From Akkermansiaceae bacterium (GTDB lineage: Bacteria > Verrucomicrobiota > Verrucomicrobiia > Verrucomicrobiales > Akkermansiaceae), in assembly GCA_029287105.1 (NCBI GenBank), contig JARFRT010000547.1, positions 1 through 10,529 on the forward strand: DNA of 10,529 nt, written 5' to 3'. Below the pieces are notes generated by a model. It was not told the origin of the DNA and made no database searches. It saw only the letters and a list, made by a program, of their open reading frames with translations. The position numbers were made by a program, and so were the translations under genes. This document shows, in pieces, positions 1 through 6,423 of this stretch (its first letter is position 1; each line of letters opens with the position of its first letter).

Positions 1-1302
1 CAGCAGGTTTTCCGAGCCACACGGAATCGGATGGATCATGCCATTCTGCCGAAAATGTTGATAGAGGTGGTCGAGGTTTTCCGGAGTCTGGAAATTATCA
101 GCGGTGACCAGCTCGCCGGATTTCCTGTTTTTCCACGGGTAGACGTAGAGCGACAGCTCATGCTTAAAGAGTCGGCCAAACGACTCGAGGATACCGCCTG
201 ACAGGCCTTCTGACCATTTCGCCTTAAAGAGTTCATTGAGCAGGCCGATACTGAGCACGATGCCGATCGGGCTACTGGTGTAGCGGCTGAGGTAGCTGGC
301 GATCCGGTGAAACTCCGGGCAGCGGGAGACGAGCACGGTTTTCCCCAGAGCCTGGAGGGCATCGGCGCGCTCGAGAAATGCCCGGTGATCGACCTCTCCC
401 GCTTGGCCTGAGCCGTCGTTGCGCAGCAGGTTGTTCATGGAAATCTCGCAGAGTTCGATGGTTTCCTCCCTTTGGTCATCGGGCAGGTGGTTCTGGAACT
501 CGCCGCGCGTCTGGCGCAGCATGTCCAGGTGCAGGTTGGTCACAGGATCGAAGCTACCCCGCAGCAGGATCAGCGGCTTTTTGTAAAGAGCCTCGGCAGG
601 CTGCACCACCTCGCCGTCGGGTAAAAACATTGCGGCATCGGTGAGCCCGCTGGCAACCAACTGGAGGTGGCAGAGACGGTTGTCCACCCCCTTGAACCCG
701 TCGCCACTGAACTTGAGCATATCCACCTCGACACGGTCATCGGTCAGCCCGTCCATGAGGGACTCGACAAAGGGTGCCAGATTCTCGCGGTGATAAAAAG
801 CGGCAAAGATCAGGTTCACACCGATGATACCGAGCGCCTCCATCTGGTCGAAGTTCTCCTGGTCGAGCAGGCGGACGTGAATGAGTATCTGGCACGGTGC
901 CCCGCCCGGCTCGAGCTGGAGGCGGACACCCAGCCAGCCGTGGCATTCACCCGTGTCCTTGTATCCCCGGGCACGCACGGTGTTGCTAAAGCAGAAGAAG
1001 GTCGACGAGGCACCGCGCTTTTCGCCGAGGCGCTCGATCAGAAGATCATACTCATACTTGAGCATGGCACTGACCCGGTCGCGGGAGACGTAGCGCTTGG
1101 CTTTGCCGTAAATGGCATCGCTCATGGTCATGTCATAGGCGGAAATCGTCTTGGCCATCGTTCCGGCTGTCCCGGAGGCGCGGAAAAACCAGTTAGCCAC
1201 CTCCTGGCCGGCACCGATCTCGGCAAAGGTCCCGTATTTCCCCTCGTCGAGGTTGATGCGAAGCGCCTTGTCGTAGGTTGAAAGGGTGTCGCGCTTACTC
1301 AT
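1..1302 (-). CDS. Conserved cytoplasmic protein with internal GSFDPVTNLH motif (3' end outside window)
   Basis: An uninterrupted frame of 434 codons runs from ATG at 1302 to the left edge with no stop, so the C-terminus is missing. The protein has no signal peptide or membrane segment. The N-terminal part (about residues 9-70) contains GTFAEIGAGQEVA and AYDMTMSDAIYG. A motif at residues 247-258, LRGSFDPVTNLH, closely resembles the nucleotide-binding T/HxGH motif of adenylyltransferases such as CoaD (GSFDPVTxGH), but with Leu in place of the conserved Gly and sitting mid-protein rather than at the N-terminus. Further conserved-looking blocks are LYKKPL before the motif and GGILESFGRLF at about 369-379. 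From memory, long proteins of this kind occur in Bacteroidetes and Verrucomicrobia and are annotated inconsistently, sometimes as nicotinate-nucleotide adenylyltransferase; no enzymatic function is established here. Its ATG overlaps the upstream gene's TAA by 8 nt, pointing to translational coupling as the last visible gene of the PBP operon. No Shine-Dalgarno sequence is visible before the start. Confidence 0.85.
   Translation of the reverse strand, partial: MSKRDTLSTYDKALRINLDEGKYGTFAEIGAGQEVANWFFRASGTAGTMAKTISAYDMTMSDAIYGKAKRYVSRDRVSAMLKYEYDLLIERLGEKRGASSTFFCFSNTVRARGYKDTGECHGWLGVRLQLEPGGAPCQILIHVRLLDQENFDQMEALGIIGVNLIFAAFYHRENLAPFVESLMDGLTDDRVEVDMLKFSGDGFKGVDNRLCHLQLVASGLTDAAMFLPDGEVVQPAEALYKKPLILLRGSFDPVTNLHLDMLRQTRGEFQNHLPDDQREETIELCEISMNNLLRNDGSGQAGEVDHRAFLERADALQALGKTVLVSRCPEFHRIASYLSRYTSSPIGIVLSIGLLNELFKAKWSEGLSGGILESFGRLFKHELSLYVYPWKNRKSGELVTADNFQTPENLDHLYQHFRQNGMIHPIPCGSENLL
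1295..1302 (-). other. 8-nt start/stop overlap (translational coupling)
   Basis: On the minus strand the sequence ATGAGTAA contains the ATG of the GSFDPVTNLH-motif gene and, out of frame, the TAA that ends the zinc-ribbon gene. With no Shine-Dalgarno sequence upstream, termination-reinitiation is the likely way the downstream gene is translated, and it ties the two products to one transcript. Confidence 0.8.
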
Positions 1303-2656
1303 CGGGTGTATTGGGGGATACTTTCTCTCGATCAGCGGGCACTCCCTCCTCAGCAGTCGGCCGGACCCAACCCATCTGAATGTAATCGCTGATGATAACC
1401 TGATTGTCAGCCACGGGGTTTTTCGGGTAATGCAATTTAATGGTGGCCGTCATCGTTTTGTTGGTCTGAAGATCCGCGAGCATGCGCATCAAGGAAGTCG
1501 AGTCTCTGGCGACATATCCATAAATCGTGCGCTCTGAATTGGGATGGGCAAGCTTGACCGCAACCCATTGACTGTCATCGTCAAATTCCCTGTTGTAATA
1601 ATTGTCCAAACTGCACGTCACACGCACCTCGACGGGTTCAGCGGGACGTTTTTCAAAGAGCTTTTCCCAATCCATCGAGGACCACGCGACCCAGCTTTCC
1701 CAGTCGACCAAATACCCCGCCGGCGTATTTTCAAGTGCCACTGATTTCACCGTGTAGTCATTCAGTCGCACCGACATCGTCCCCATCACGCCTTGCACAC
1801 TCACGCCGCGGCCGTAGGCTATCGTCTTGACACCCGGGGGCTTCCACTCATGGGTGGCATACCACTCGCGCATTCGTGGCACGGTCACCTCCGGCGTCCT
1901 GACCAGGGGTTCCAACTCGGCGGATGATGTGGCATTAAGGAATTTTTTGACCACCTCCCCCCCATCGGTGAGGAAATTCGTACCGGTTTTCACGGTGTCT
2001 GAGATTTCTTTTTGCTTCCTTTTCTCCTCCGGGGTCATCTGATCCTCTGGCAGAAGAACGGGGGCGGCGAGACCCACTGATGATTGTATTGCGTCCTCGT
2101 CATCGGACGATTTTTTATCGTCCAGTGAGCCGATCACCAGCCAAGCGCCGACACCTACGATGGCGAGACCGAATACTGACCCGCCAATGATCCATGCCAC
2201 GGGGTTCACTGCCTCCGATTGACTCGGTGCCGAGCCACGCTCCCACTCGGGTCTGGCGTGCGACCCGTGATGTTTCCTGCGACTGCGGTGTGTTTTTTGT
2301 GAGGATGCCCCGCCGGATTGCGGTGCGGTGTCACTCTCTTTCAACGGACGGGAGACGATGGGTTTGGCTTCCCTCTGCTCCCTGGGTTTTGGCGCAAGAG
2401 CTACAGACCTTTTTTCAGAATGCTTTTCGGAACCCTTTTCAGGGGAGTTCCTCACCTGAGGGCCTGCTTTTTCCGCCTTCGGCATGTTGAGAAGATAGTG
2501 GCATGCGGGACATATCACCCCCGCACCGTCGTGATCCTTGGGCACACGGAAGACAAAACGGCATACCGGGCAAATCAGCCCTCCCCATGTTCGTTTCTTT
2601 TTAGTAGCCTCGGGCACGGGCAAACGATGTTCCAGCGTCCGCGAAAGTGCAAGCAA
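1295..2656 (-). CDS. Zinc-ribbon single-pass membrane protein, function unknown
   Basis: About 440-453 residues; numbering here starts at the TTG at 2656. A zinc ribbon (C29-x2-C32 and C49-x2-C52) lies at the N-terminus. A long low-complexity, charged linker follows (about 60-150, with a basic SRRKHH cluster), then one strong membrane segment at about 153-177, an acidic stretch (DDKKSSDDED), and a roughly 250-residue C-terminal domain rich in aromatic residues (WKPPG, DWESWVAWSSMDWE, YGYVARD). The basic cluster before the membrane segment predicts that the zinc ribbon is cytoplasmic and the C-terminal domain is outside the membrane. The start is uncertain: TTG at 2656 comes three codons after an in-frame TAG, while TTG at residue 12 has a GGAA about 6 nt upstream and GTG at residue 14 is also possible; all keep the zinc ribbon. 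The gene follows the PBP homologue by 39 nt (more with later starts) and overlaps the next gene by 8 nt. Placement suggests an envelope-linked role, which is inference. I do not recognise the C-terminal domain. Confidence 0.85.
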   Translation of the reverse strand: MLALSRTLEHRLPVPEATKKKRTWGGLICPVCRFVFRVPKDHDGAGVICPACHYLLNMPKAEKAGPQVRNSPEKGSEKHSEKRSVALAPKPREQREAKPIVSRPLKESDTAPQSGGASSQKTHRSRRKHHGSHARPEWERGSAPSQSEAVNPVAWIIGGSVFGLAIVGVGAWLVIGSLDDKKSSDDEDAIQSSVGLAAPVLLPEDQMTPEEKRKQKEISDTVKTGTNFLTDGGEVVKKFLNATSSAELEPLVRTPEVTVPRMREWYATHEWKPPGVKTIAYGRGVSVQGVMGTMSVRLNDYTVKSVALENTPAGYLVDWESWVAWSSMDWEKLFEKRPAEPVEVRVTCSLDNYYNREFDDDSQWVAVKLAHPNSERTIYGYVARDSTSLMRMLADLQTNKTMTATIKLHYPKNPVADNQVIISDYIQMGWVRPTAEEGVPADREKVSPNTPDE

Positions 2657-2695
2657 GCAGTTCTAAGATTTCGCCGGCCTCACCATGCTCGCTGC

Positions 2696-5161
2696 TTACT
2701 CCTCGTGGATCTCAATACGAGGAGGACGCTCGAGGATGATCGCGGCATCACGATCCTCGTCGTCGAGCTGGTCAAAGTTCATCACGCCACCATCCCTGGC
2801 GCGCGACGGCTTATCCCTCGGGGCAAAATCCGGCTGCTCCGAGCCGTAGGGGTCCTGCCCTAGCAGCAGCGGCTGCTTCGGTTGAATCGGAATCGCGTGG
2901 GACAGCACCCCACGGGAACCCTCTGCGGCGAAGTTATGATTCCCGACAAGAGCCGGACCCACAACACCGTGTATGTCGCAGTAACCTGTCGGCTCGGTTC
3001 CCTTGAGAAAATATTCGTTCAAAATGGTCGCCGAGTAGGACTCGACCCCGCTCACAACATCACGGGTAAGCTCCTGGCAGTAGCGGGTTTTCCTCAGGCC
3101 GGAACCCTTGCAAATTTCCAGTCTTACAACCGCTTCGGGAACCTGCACGGGGCTGCCGGCAAATTCCTTATTCGCCGCGTTCATGGTCTCCACCCATACG
3201 GGCATCACCGTTTCACGACTGAAGGCACCGGGGTAAATGGCATCCCGTGCGCCATGCAGAAACCCGGTCCACACACCGCAGGTGACGCGGCTGTTGTAGC
3301 CGACAAACCAGTTGTCTGCAAAATCATAGGTGGTGCCGGTCTTTCCTGCAAGCGAAGCATCATCGACAAGGGCCGCCGTGCCTTCTGGCCCGGTGCCATC
3401 CCGCAGTGCGCTCTGGAGCATGCTGTGCATCATGAATGCGGTCTCCTCACGGGTGACGCGCTTGCTACCGGCTCCTGCCTTGACCTCGTAGCGAGTGGCT
3501 CCTGCCGAATCCACAATGCGCTCAATAAAATACGAGGACGGGGGCAACACTCCTCCGTTGGGGAAGCTGGCGTAGGCACGGACGAGTTCGGGAAGTGATA
3601 CATCGGCGGTCCCGACCAGCATGCGGGCCAGGAGTTTGGTCTCTGGAAAACTGAGACCCAACTTACGGGCCGTTTCCATGACGGTTCCGAGGCCAAGCTT
3701 TTTGCCGAGCCGGACGGATGCCGCAATTTTAGAAACGGCCAGGGCACGGCGCATACTGATCTCCCCCTCATAATCGGGAGTCAGGGTTTCCATCCCCCAT
3801 TCACCGAGAATTCCTTCGCGCCCATCCACCATCACCGCCCGGTTATCCATCGGGTGGTCGATCATCCTTGAGACAGGTGACAATTTTTGTTCCAACGCTG
3901 CCGTGTAAATGAATGGGAAAAACGCGGTGCCGACAGGCTTGCTGCCAGACTGGACAAAATCATACTGGTTATGGGTAAAGTCCCGACCTCCCACATACGC
4001 GATGACGCCTCCGTTCGAGTTATCAATCATCAAGCCCGCGCCTTGAAGATACAAAGGCTTGCCGTCCTCCTTGCGATAGTCGTCATAAACCGGGTGGCTG
4101 TATCCATCCCTGACCTCGGTGGAGGCCAGTTGCTTGAGCAGGCTTTTCTCCATGGCCGATTGCACATCCCGGTCAATACTCGTGTGAATCTGAAACCCTC
4201 CCTCGGTCAGTTCATCCTCCCCCAGCCGCTCGCGCACGGCATGGGCGATCCGTTCATAAAGGTGTGACGTCCCCCTGCGGATCGGCTTCGAGTCGACCAC
4301 GACGGCTTCCTGCTGGAGTTTTTCACCCTCTGATGCAGATAACACCCCCTCCGCCACCATGCGGCGCAGCACTTGGTTGCGCGCTTTTTTATTCTCTGCC
4401 GGATTATTGATCGGCGAGATTCTTGTGGGGTTCTTAATGCAGCCAACCAATGACGCGCACTCAAGCGTCGTAAGATCGCGCGGTTCTTTGCCGAAGTAGC
4501 CGAGTGCGGCGGATCTAATTCCGTAGAATCCGCTGCCAAAGGGTATGCGGTTCAAGTAGAATTCGAGGATTTCGGGCTTGCTGTATGCCTTCTCAATCCG
4601 CATGGCCAGAAATGCCTCCACCGCCTTGCGTTCGAGCCCTCCTTCACCACGCTTGTCCGCCTCCTCCTTCAAGTGGAATGCGTTGCGCGCCAGCTGCTGG
4701 GTCAGGGTACTTGCCCCCTGCGTCTGCCGGCCGGCCCTCAGGTTCAGATAGAGCGCGCGGACGACGCCCACCCGATCCACCCCGTCATGCTCAAAAAACC
4801 GCTGGTCCTCACCTGCGACCAGGGCGTTGATCAGGGTGCGCGGTACGTCCTTGATGCTTATTTTATCGCGGTTTTCGACGAAAATCCGCCCAATCTCCCG
4901 CCCCTTGCGGTCGAGAATCAGGCTCTTCACCTCGACATCATCGATTTTGCCCAGGTCGTAGGTCTCCGCCCGATCCTTGAAGGGTTTGGTTTTGATCTCG
5001 AAGACAAAATAGCCGACCCCGCAGGCAATCCCCCCTAAAATGAAGAGATAAAGCAACCATTTGAGCTTGAAGAACCTTCTCTTACGGCGCTTGTTGCCTG
5101 TGCCGCGACGCATGTTTTTGTTACCGCGTATTTTTTCTGAACTGGAAAGCTTTTTACCCAT
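2696..5161 (-). CDS. Class A penicillin-binding protein homologue: GT51 intact, transpeptidase motifs degenerate
   Basis: An 821-residue bifunctional-type PBP (PBP1A/mrcA layout) of normal family length; numbering from the ATG at 5161. A GTG one codon earlier at 5164 is the alternative start. The N-terminus is basic, with a membrane anchor at about 33-54. The GT51 glycosyltransferase domain (about 75-270) has EDQRFFEH with catalytic Glu118, GASTLTQQLARN, RKAVEAF, and the EFYLNRIPFG-GFYGIRSAA block, so polymerisation of lipid II glycan strands looks intact. In the transpeptidase fold (about 365-650) a gapless alignment to the usual GSxFKPF block gives GTAFFPF at 411-417: the nucleophilic Ser is Thr412 and the Lys is Phe415. 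The SxN motif reads S477-K-I479. KTG (607-609) and the following Thr are kept. The C-terminal Cys pattern (684, 695, 728, with EYFLKGTEPTGYC) is typical of the family, followed by an acidic tail. Predicted role: membrane-bound glycan polymerase facing the periplasm, probably without DD-transpeptidase activity. It heads the three-gene operon. No Shine-Dalgarno sequence is visible. Confidence 0.93.
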   Translation of the reverse strand: MGKKLSSSEKIRGNKNMRRGTGNKRRKRRFFKLKWLLYLFILGGIACGVGYFVFEIKTKPFKDRAETYDLGKIDDVEVKSLILDRKGREIGRIFVENRDKISIKDVPRTLINALVAGEDQRFFEHDGVDRVGVVRALYLNLRAGRQTQGASTLTQQLARNAFHLKEEADKRGEGGLERKAVEAFLAMRIEKAYSKPEILEFYLNRIPFGSGFYGIRSAALGYFGKEPRDLTTLECASLVGCIKNPTRISPINNPAENKKARNQVLRRMVAEGVLSASEGEKLQQEAVVVDSKPIRRGTSHLYERIAHAVRERLGEDELTEGGFQIHTSIDRDVQSAMEKSLLKQLASTEVRDGYSHPVYDDYRKEDGKPLYLQGAGLMIDNSNGGVIAYVGGRDFTHNQYDFVQSGSKPVGTAFFPFIYTAALEQKLSPVSRMIDHPMDNRAVMVDGREGILGEWGMETLTPDYEGEISMRRALAVSKIAASVRLGKKLGLGTVMETARKLGLSFPETKLLARMLVGTADVSLPELVRAYASFPNGGVLPPSSYFIERIVDSAGATRYEVKAGAGSKRVTREETAFMMHSMLQSALRDGTGPEGTAALVDDASLAGKTGTTYDFADNWFVGYNSRVTCGVWTGFLHGARDAIYPGAFSRETVMPVWVETMNAANKEFAGSPVQVPEAVVRLEICKGSGLRKTRYCQELTRDVVSGVESYSATILNEYFLKGTEPTGYCDIHGVVGPALVGNHNFAAEGSRGVLSHAIPIQPKQPLLLGQDPYGSEQPDFAPRDKPSRARDGGVMNFDQLDDEDRDAAIILERPPRIEIHEE

Positions 5162-5176
5162 CACTTTATTTTTTCA

Positions 5177-6367
5177 ATGGCGGAGAGATCACCACATGGA
5201 CCAATCCCCAACAAGAGTCCCCACTCATACCCTCAGACAGAGCCAAAGGCAACCCCAGCTTTTCCGTCCAATGATCCGGGTGGGCATTCCCCTTTGTCAG
5301 GGAAAATACGAGCCGACCTCGCCGAGCATGGCCCGATCACATTCCGCGAATTCATGGGGATGGCGCTCTATGATCCCGAACACGGGTATTACGCTACGGA
5401 TATCAAACGCGTGGGTAAGGTGGGCGACTTCATTACCAGCGTCAGTGTCGGTCGCTGTTTGGGCCTTCTGCTTGCGCGGCGACTCGTCGGGTTCTGGGAG
5501 GAATGCGGGCAACCTGACGCCTTCCACATCATCGAACCCGGCGCGCATGACGGCACGCTCTGTGCGGATATCCTGCGTGAGGCGCGCTCATTTTGCCCCG
5601 ATTTCTATCAGGCAGCCCACTATCATCTGATCGAGGCATCCCCCGCCCTCACCCGGGCACAGGAGGACAAACTGGGGCCCATTCTGGCCGGAAAATTCAC
5701 CACTCACGCCTCGCTAAACGACCTCCATGGCCTCCACGGCGTCATACTGTCCAATGAACTCATCGATGCTTTTCCCGTCGATCTCATTCGTTTCGAGGGT
5801 GGTCAATGGCGACAACTTCTCGTCGGGGAGTCTCAGGGCGGCCTCCATTTCATCCCGACCGACTGTGAGGAAACTGAACTCGATGCGTTCTGCCAATCAC
5901 TGGGCACCCATTTCCCCGATGGTTACACGACGGAATACAATCCCGGCATCACCCGATTTGTCCGGGAGGCGTCAGCGGCGCTCGAAGCGGGGTTGTTCAT
6001 CACCATCGACTACGGCCACCGCGCGACAGACTACTACCACCCCGGCCGTAGCACAGGCACCCTACAAACCTATCACCGGCATCAGAAATCGGAGAACCCG
6101 CTGGAACGACCGGGTGAGATCGATATCACGAGCCACGTCGATTTTACCCGACTGATCACCGCCGCCGAGTCGGCCGGCTTCGCATCCCCCGCGCTGAGCA
6201 CCCAGGCCAGTTACCTCACCCATCACGGCCGTCCATGGCTCCTCAGCCTGGAGTCCGCGTCATCGGCCGAGACTCCGGCACTGATGCGGCAGTTCCAAAC
6301 GCTGACCCACCCGGCGATGCTGGGAACCCGCTTCATGGTTCTTGAGATGCAAAAAGACGTGTCATGA
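5177..6367 (+). CDS. SAM-dependent methyltransferase, MidA/NDUFAF7 family
   Basis: A 396-residue protein of the COG1565/DUF185 family (PF02636), related to NDUFAF7/MidA, which methylates a complex I subunit in mitochondria; the bacterial substrate is not known. Visible family features are MALYDPEHGYYA (62-73), GDFITS (83-88), the SAM-binding loop IEPGAHDGTL (119-128, a variant of the usual ELGxGxGTL), YHLIEASPAL (149-158), SNELIDAFPVD (192-202), and a C-terminal part with ITIDYGH, GTLQTY and GEIDITSHVDF. The first 38 or so residues are Pro/Ser/His-rich and look disordered; they may not be translated, and a TTG at codon 40 is the nearest later start. The protein is cytoplasmic, with no signal or membrane segment. 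It is divergent from the PBP gene with only 15 nt between the ATGs, and 56 nt upstream of serA on the same strand. No Shine-Dalgarno sequence precedes the ATG. Confidence 0.9.
   Translation: MAERSPHGPIPNKSPHSYPQTEPKATPAFPSNDPGGHSPLSGKIRADLAEHGPITFREFMGMALYDPEHGYYATDIKRVGKVGDFITSVSVGRCLGLLLARRLVGFWEECGQPDAFHIIEPGAHDGTLCADILREARSFCPDFYQAAHYHLIEASPALTRAQEDKLGPILAGKFTTHASLNDLHGLHGVILSNELIDAFPVDLIRFEGGQWRQLLVGESQGGLHFIPTDCEETELDAFCQSLGTHFPDGYTTEYNPGITRFVREASAALEAGLFITIDYGHRATDYYHPGRSTGTLQTYHRHQKSENPLERPGEIDITSHVDFTRLITAAESAGFASPALSTQASYLTHHGRPWLLSLESASSAETPALMRQFQTLTHPAMLGTRFMVLEMQKDVS
5224..5252 (-). promoter_or_regulatory. Weak candidate promoter for the PBP operon
   Basis: Reading the minus strand, TTGCCT (5247-5252) and TATGAG (5224-5229) are separated by 17 nt, each matching 4 of 6 positions of the sigma-70 boxes. 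The site lies inside the first 26 codons of the divergent methyltransferase gene. That position is required in some form because only 15 nt separate the two ATGs. Many such weak matches occur by chance. Confidence 0.2.
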
Positions 6368-6389
6368 TAGGAATAGTTTCCGCTATGTT

Positions 6390-6418
6390 TTGACAAATCA
6401 GCCGTCGCCCACTAAATC
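6390..6418 (+). promoter_or_regulatory. Candidate serA promoter, possibly giving a leaderless mRNA
   Basis: A perfect TTGACA lies at 6390-6395. A poor -10, TAAATC, lies 17 nt further at 6413-6418 (or CTAAAT with a 16-nt spacer). Transcription would then begin about 6-7 nt downstream, which is at or next to the serA ATG at 6424. The -35 match is good and the -10 is weak. The site sits in the 56-nt gap between the methyltransferase stop and serA, which otherwise contains nothing. Confidence 0.4.
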
Positions 6419-6423
6419 GCGGC

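Noticed and set aside
667..1281. Plus-strand open frame of 204 codons opposite the GSFDPVTNLH-motif gene
   Set aside because: It is antisense to a frame open for 434 codons with coherent, family-like protein sequence; its own translation has no recognisable domain.
1..1302. Broken or frameshifted gene at the left edge
   Set aside because: Manual translation from the ATG at 1302 gives 434 codons without a stop; the gene is cut by the window, not broken.
2882..3598. Plus-strand open frame of 238 codons inside the PBP gene
   Set aside because: It lies fully opposite the well-supported transpeptidase region and its translation looks like random composition with no known motif.
3941..3952. SGSK in the PBP as an alternative SxxK active site
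   Set aside because: The pattern fits SxxK, but it lies eight residues before the position required by a gapless alignment with GSxFKPF, so it is more likely chance; kept as the main refutation test.
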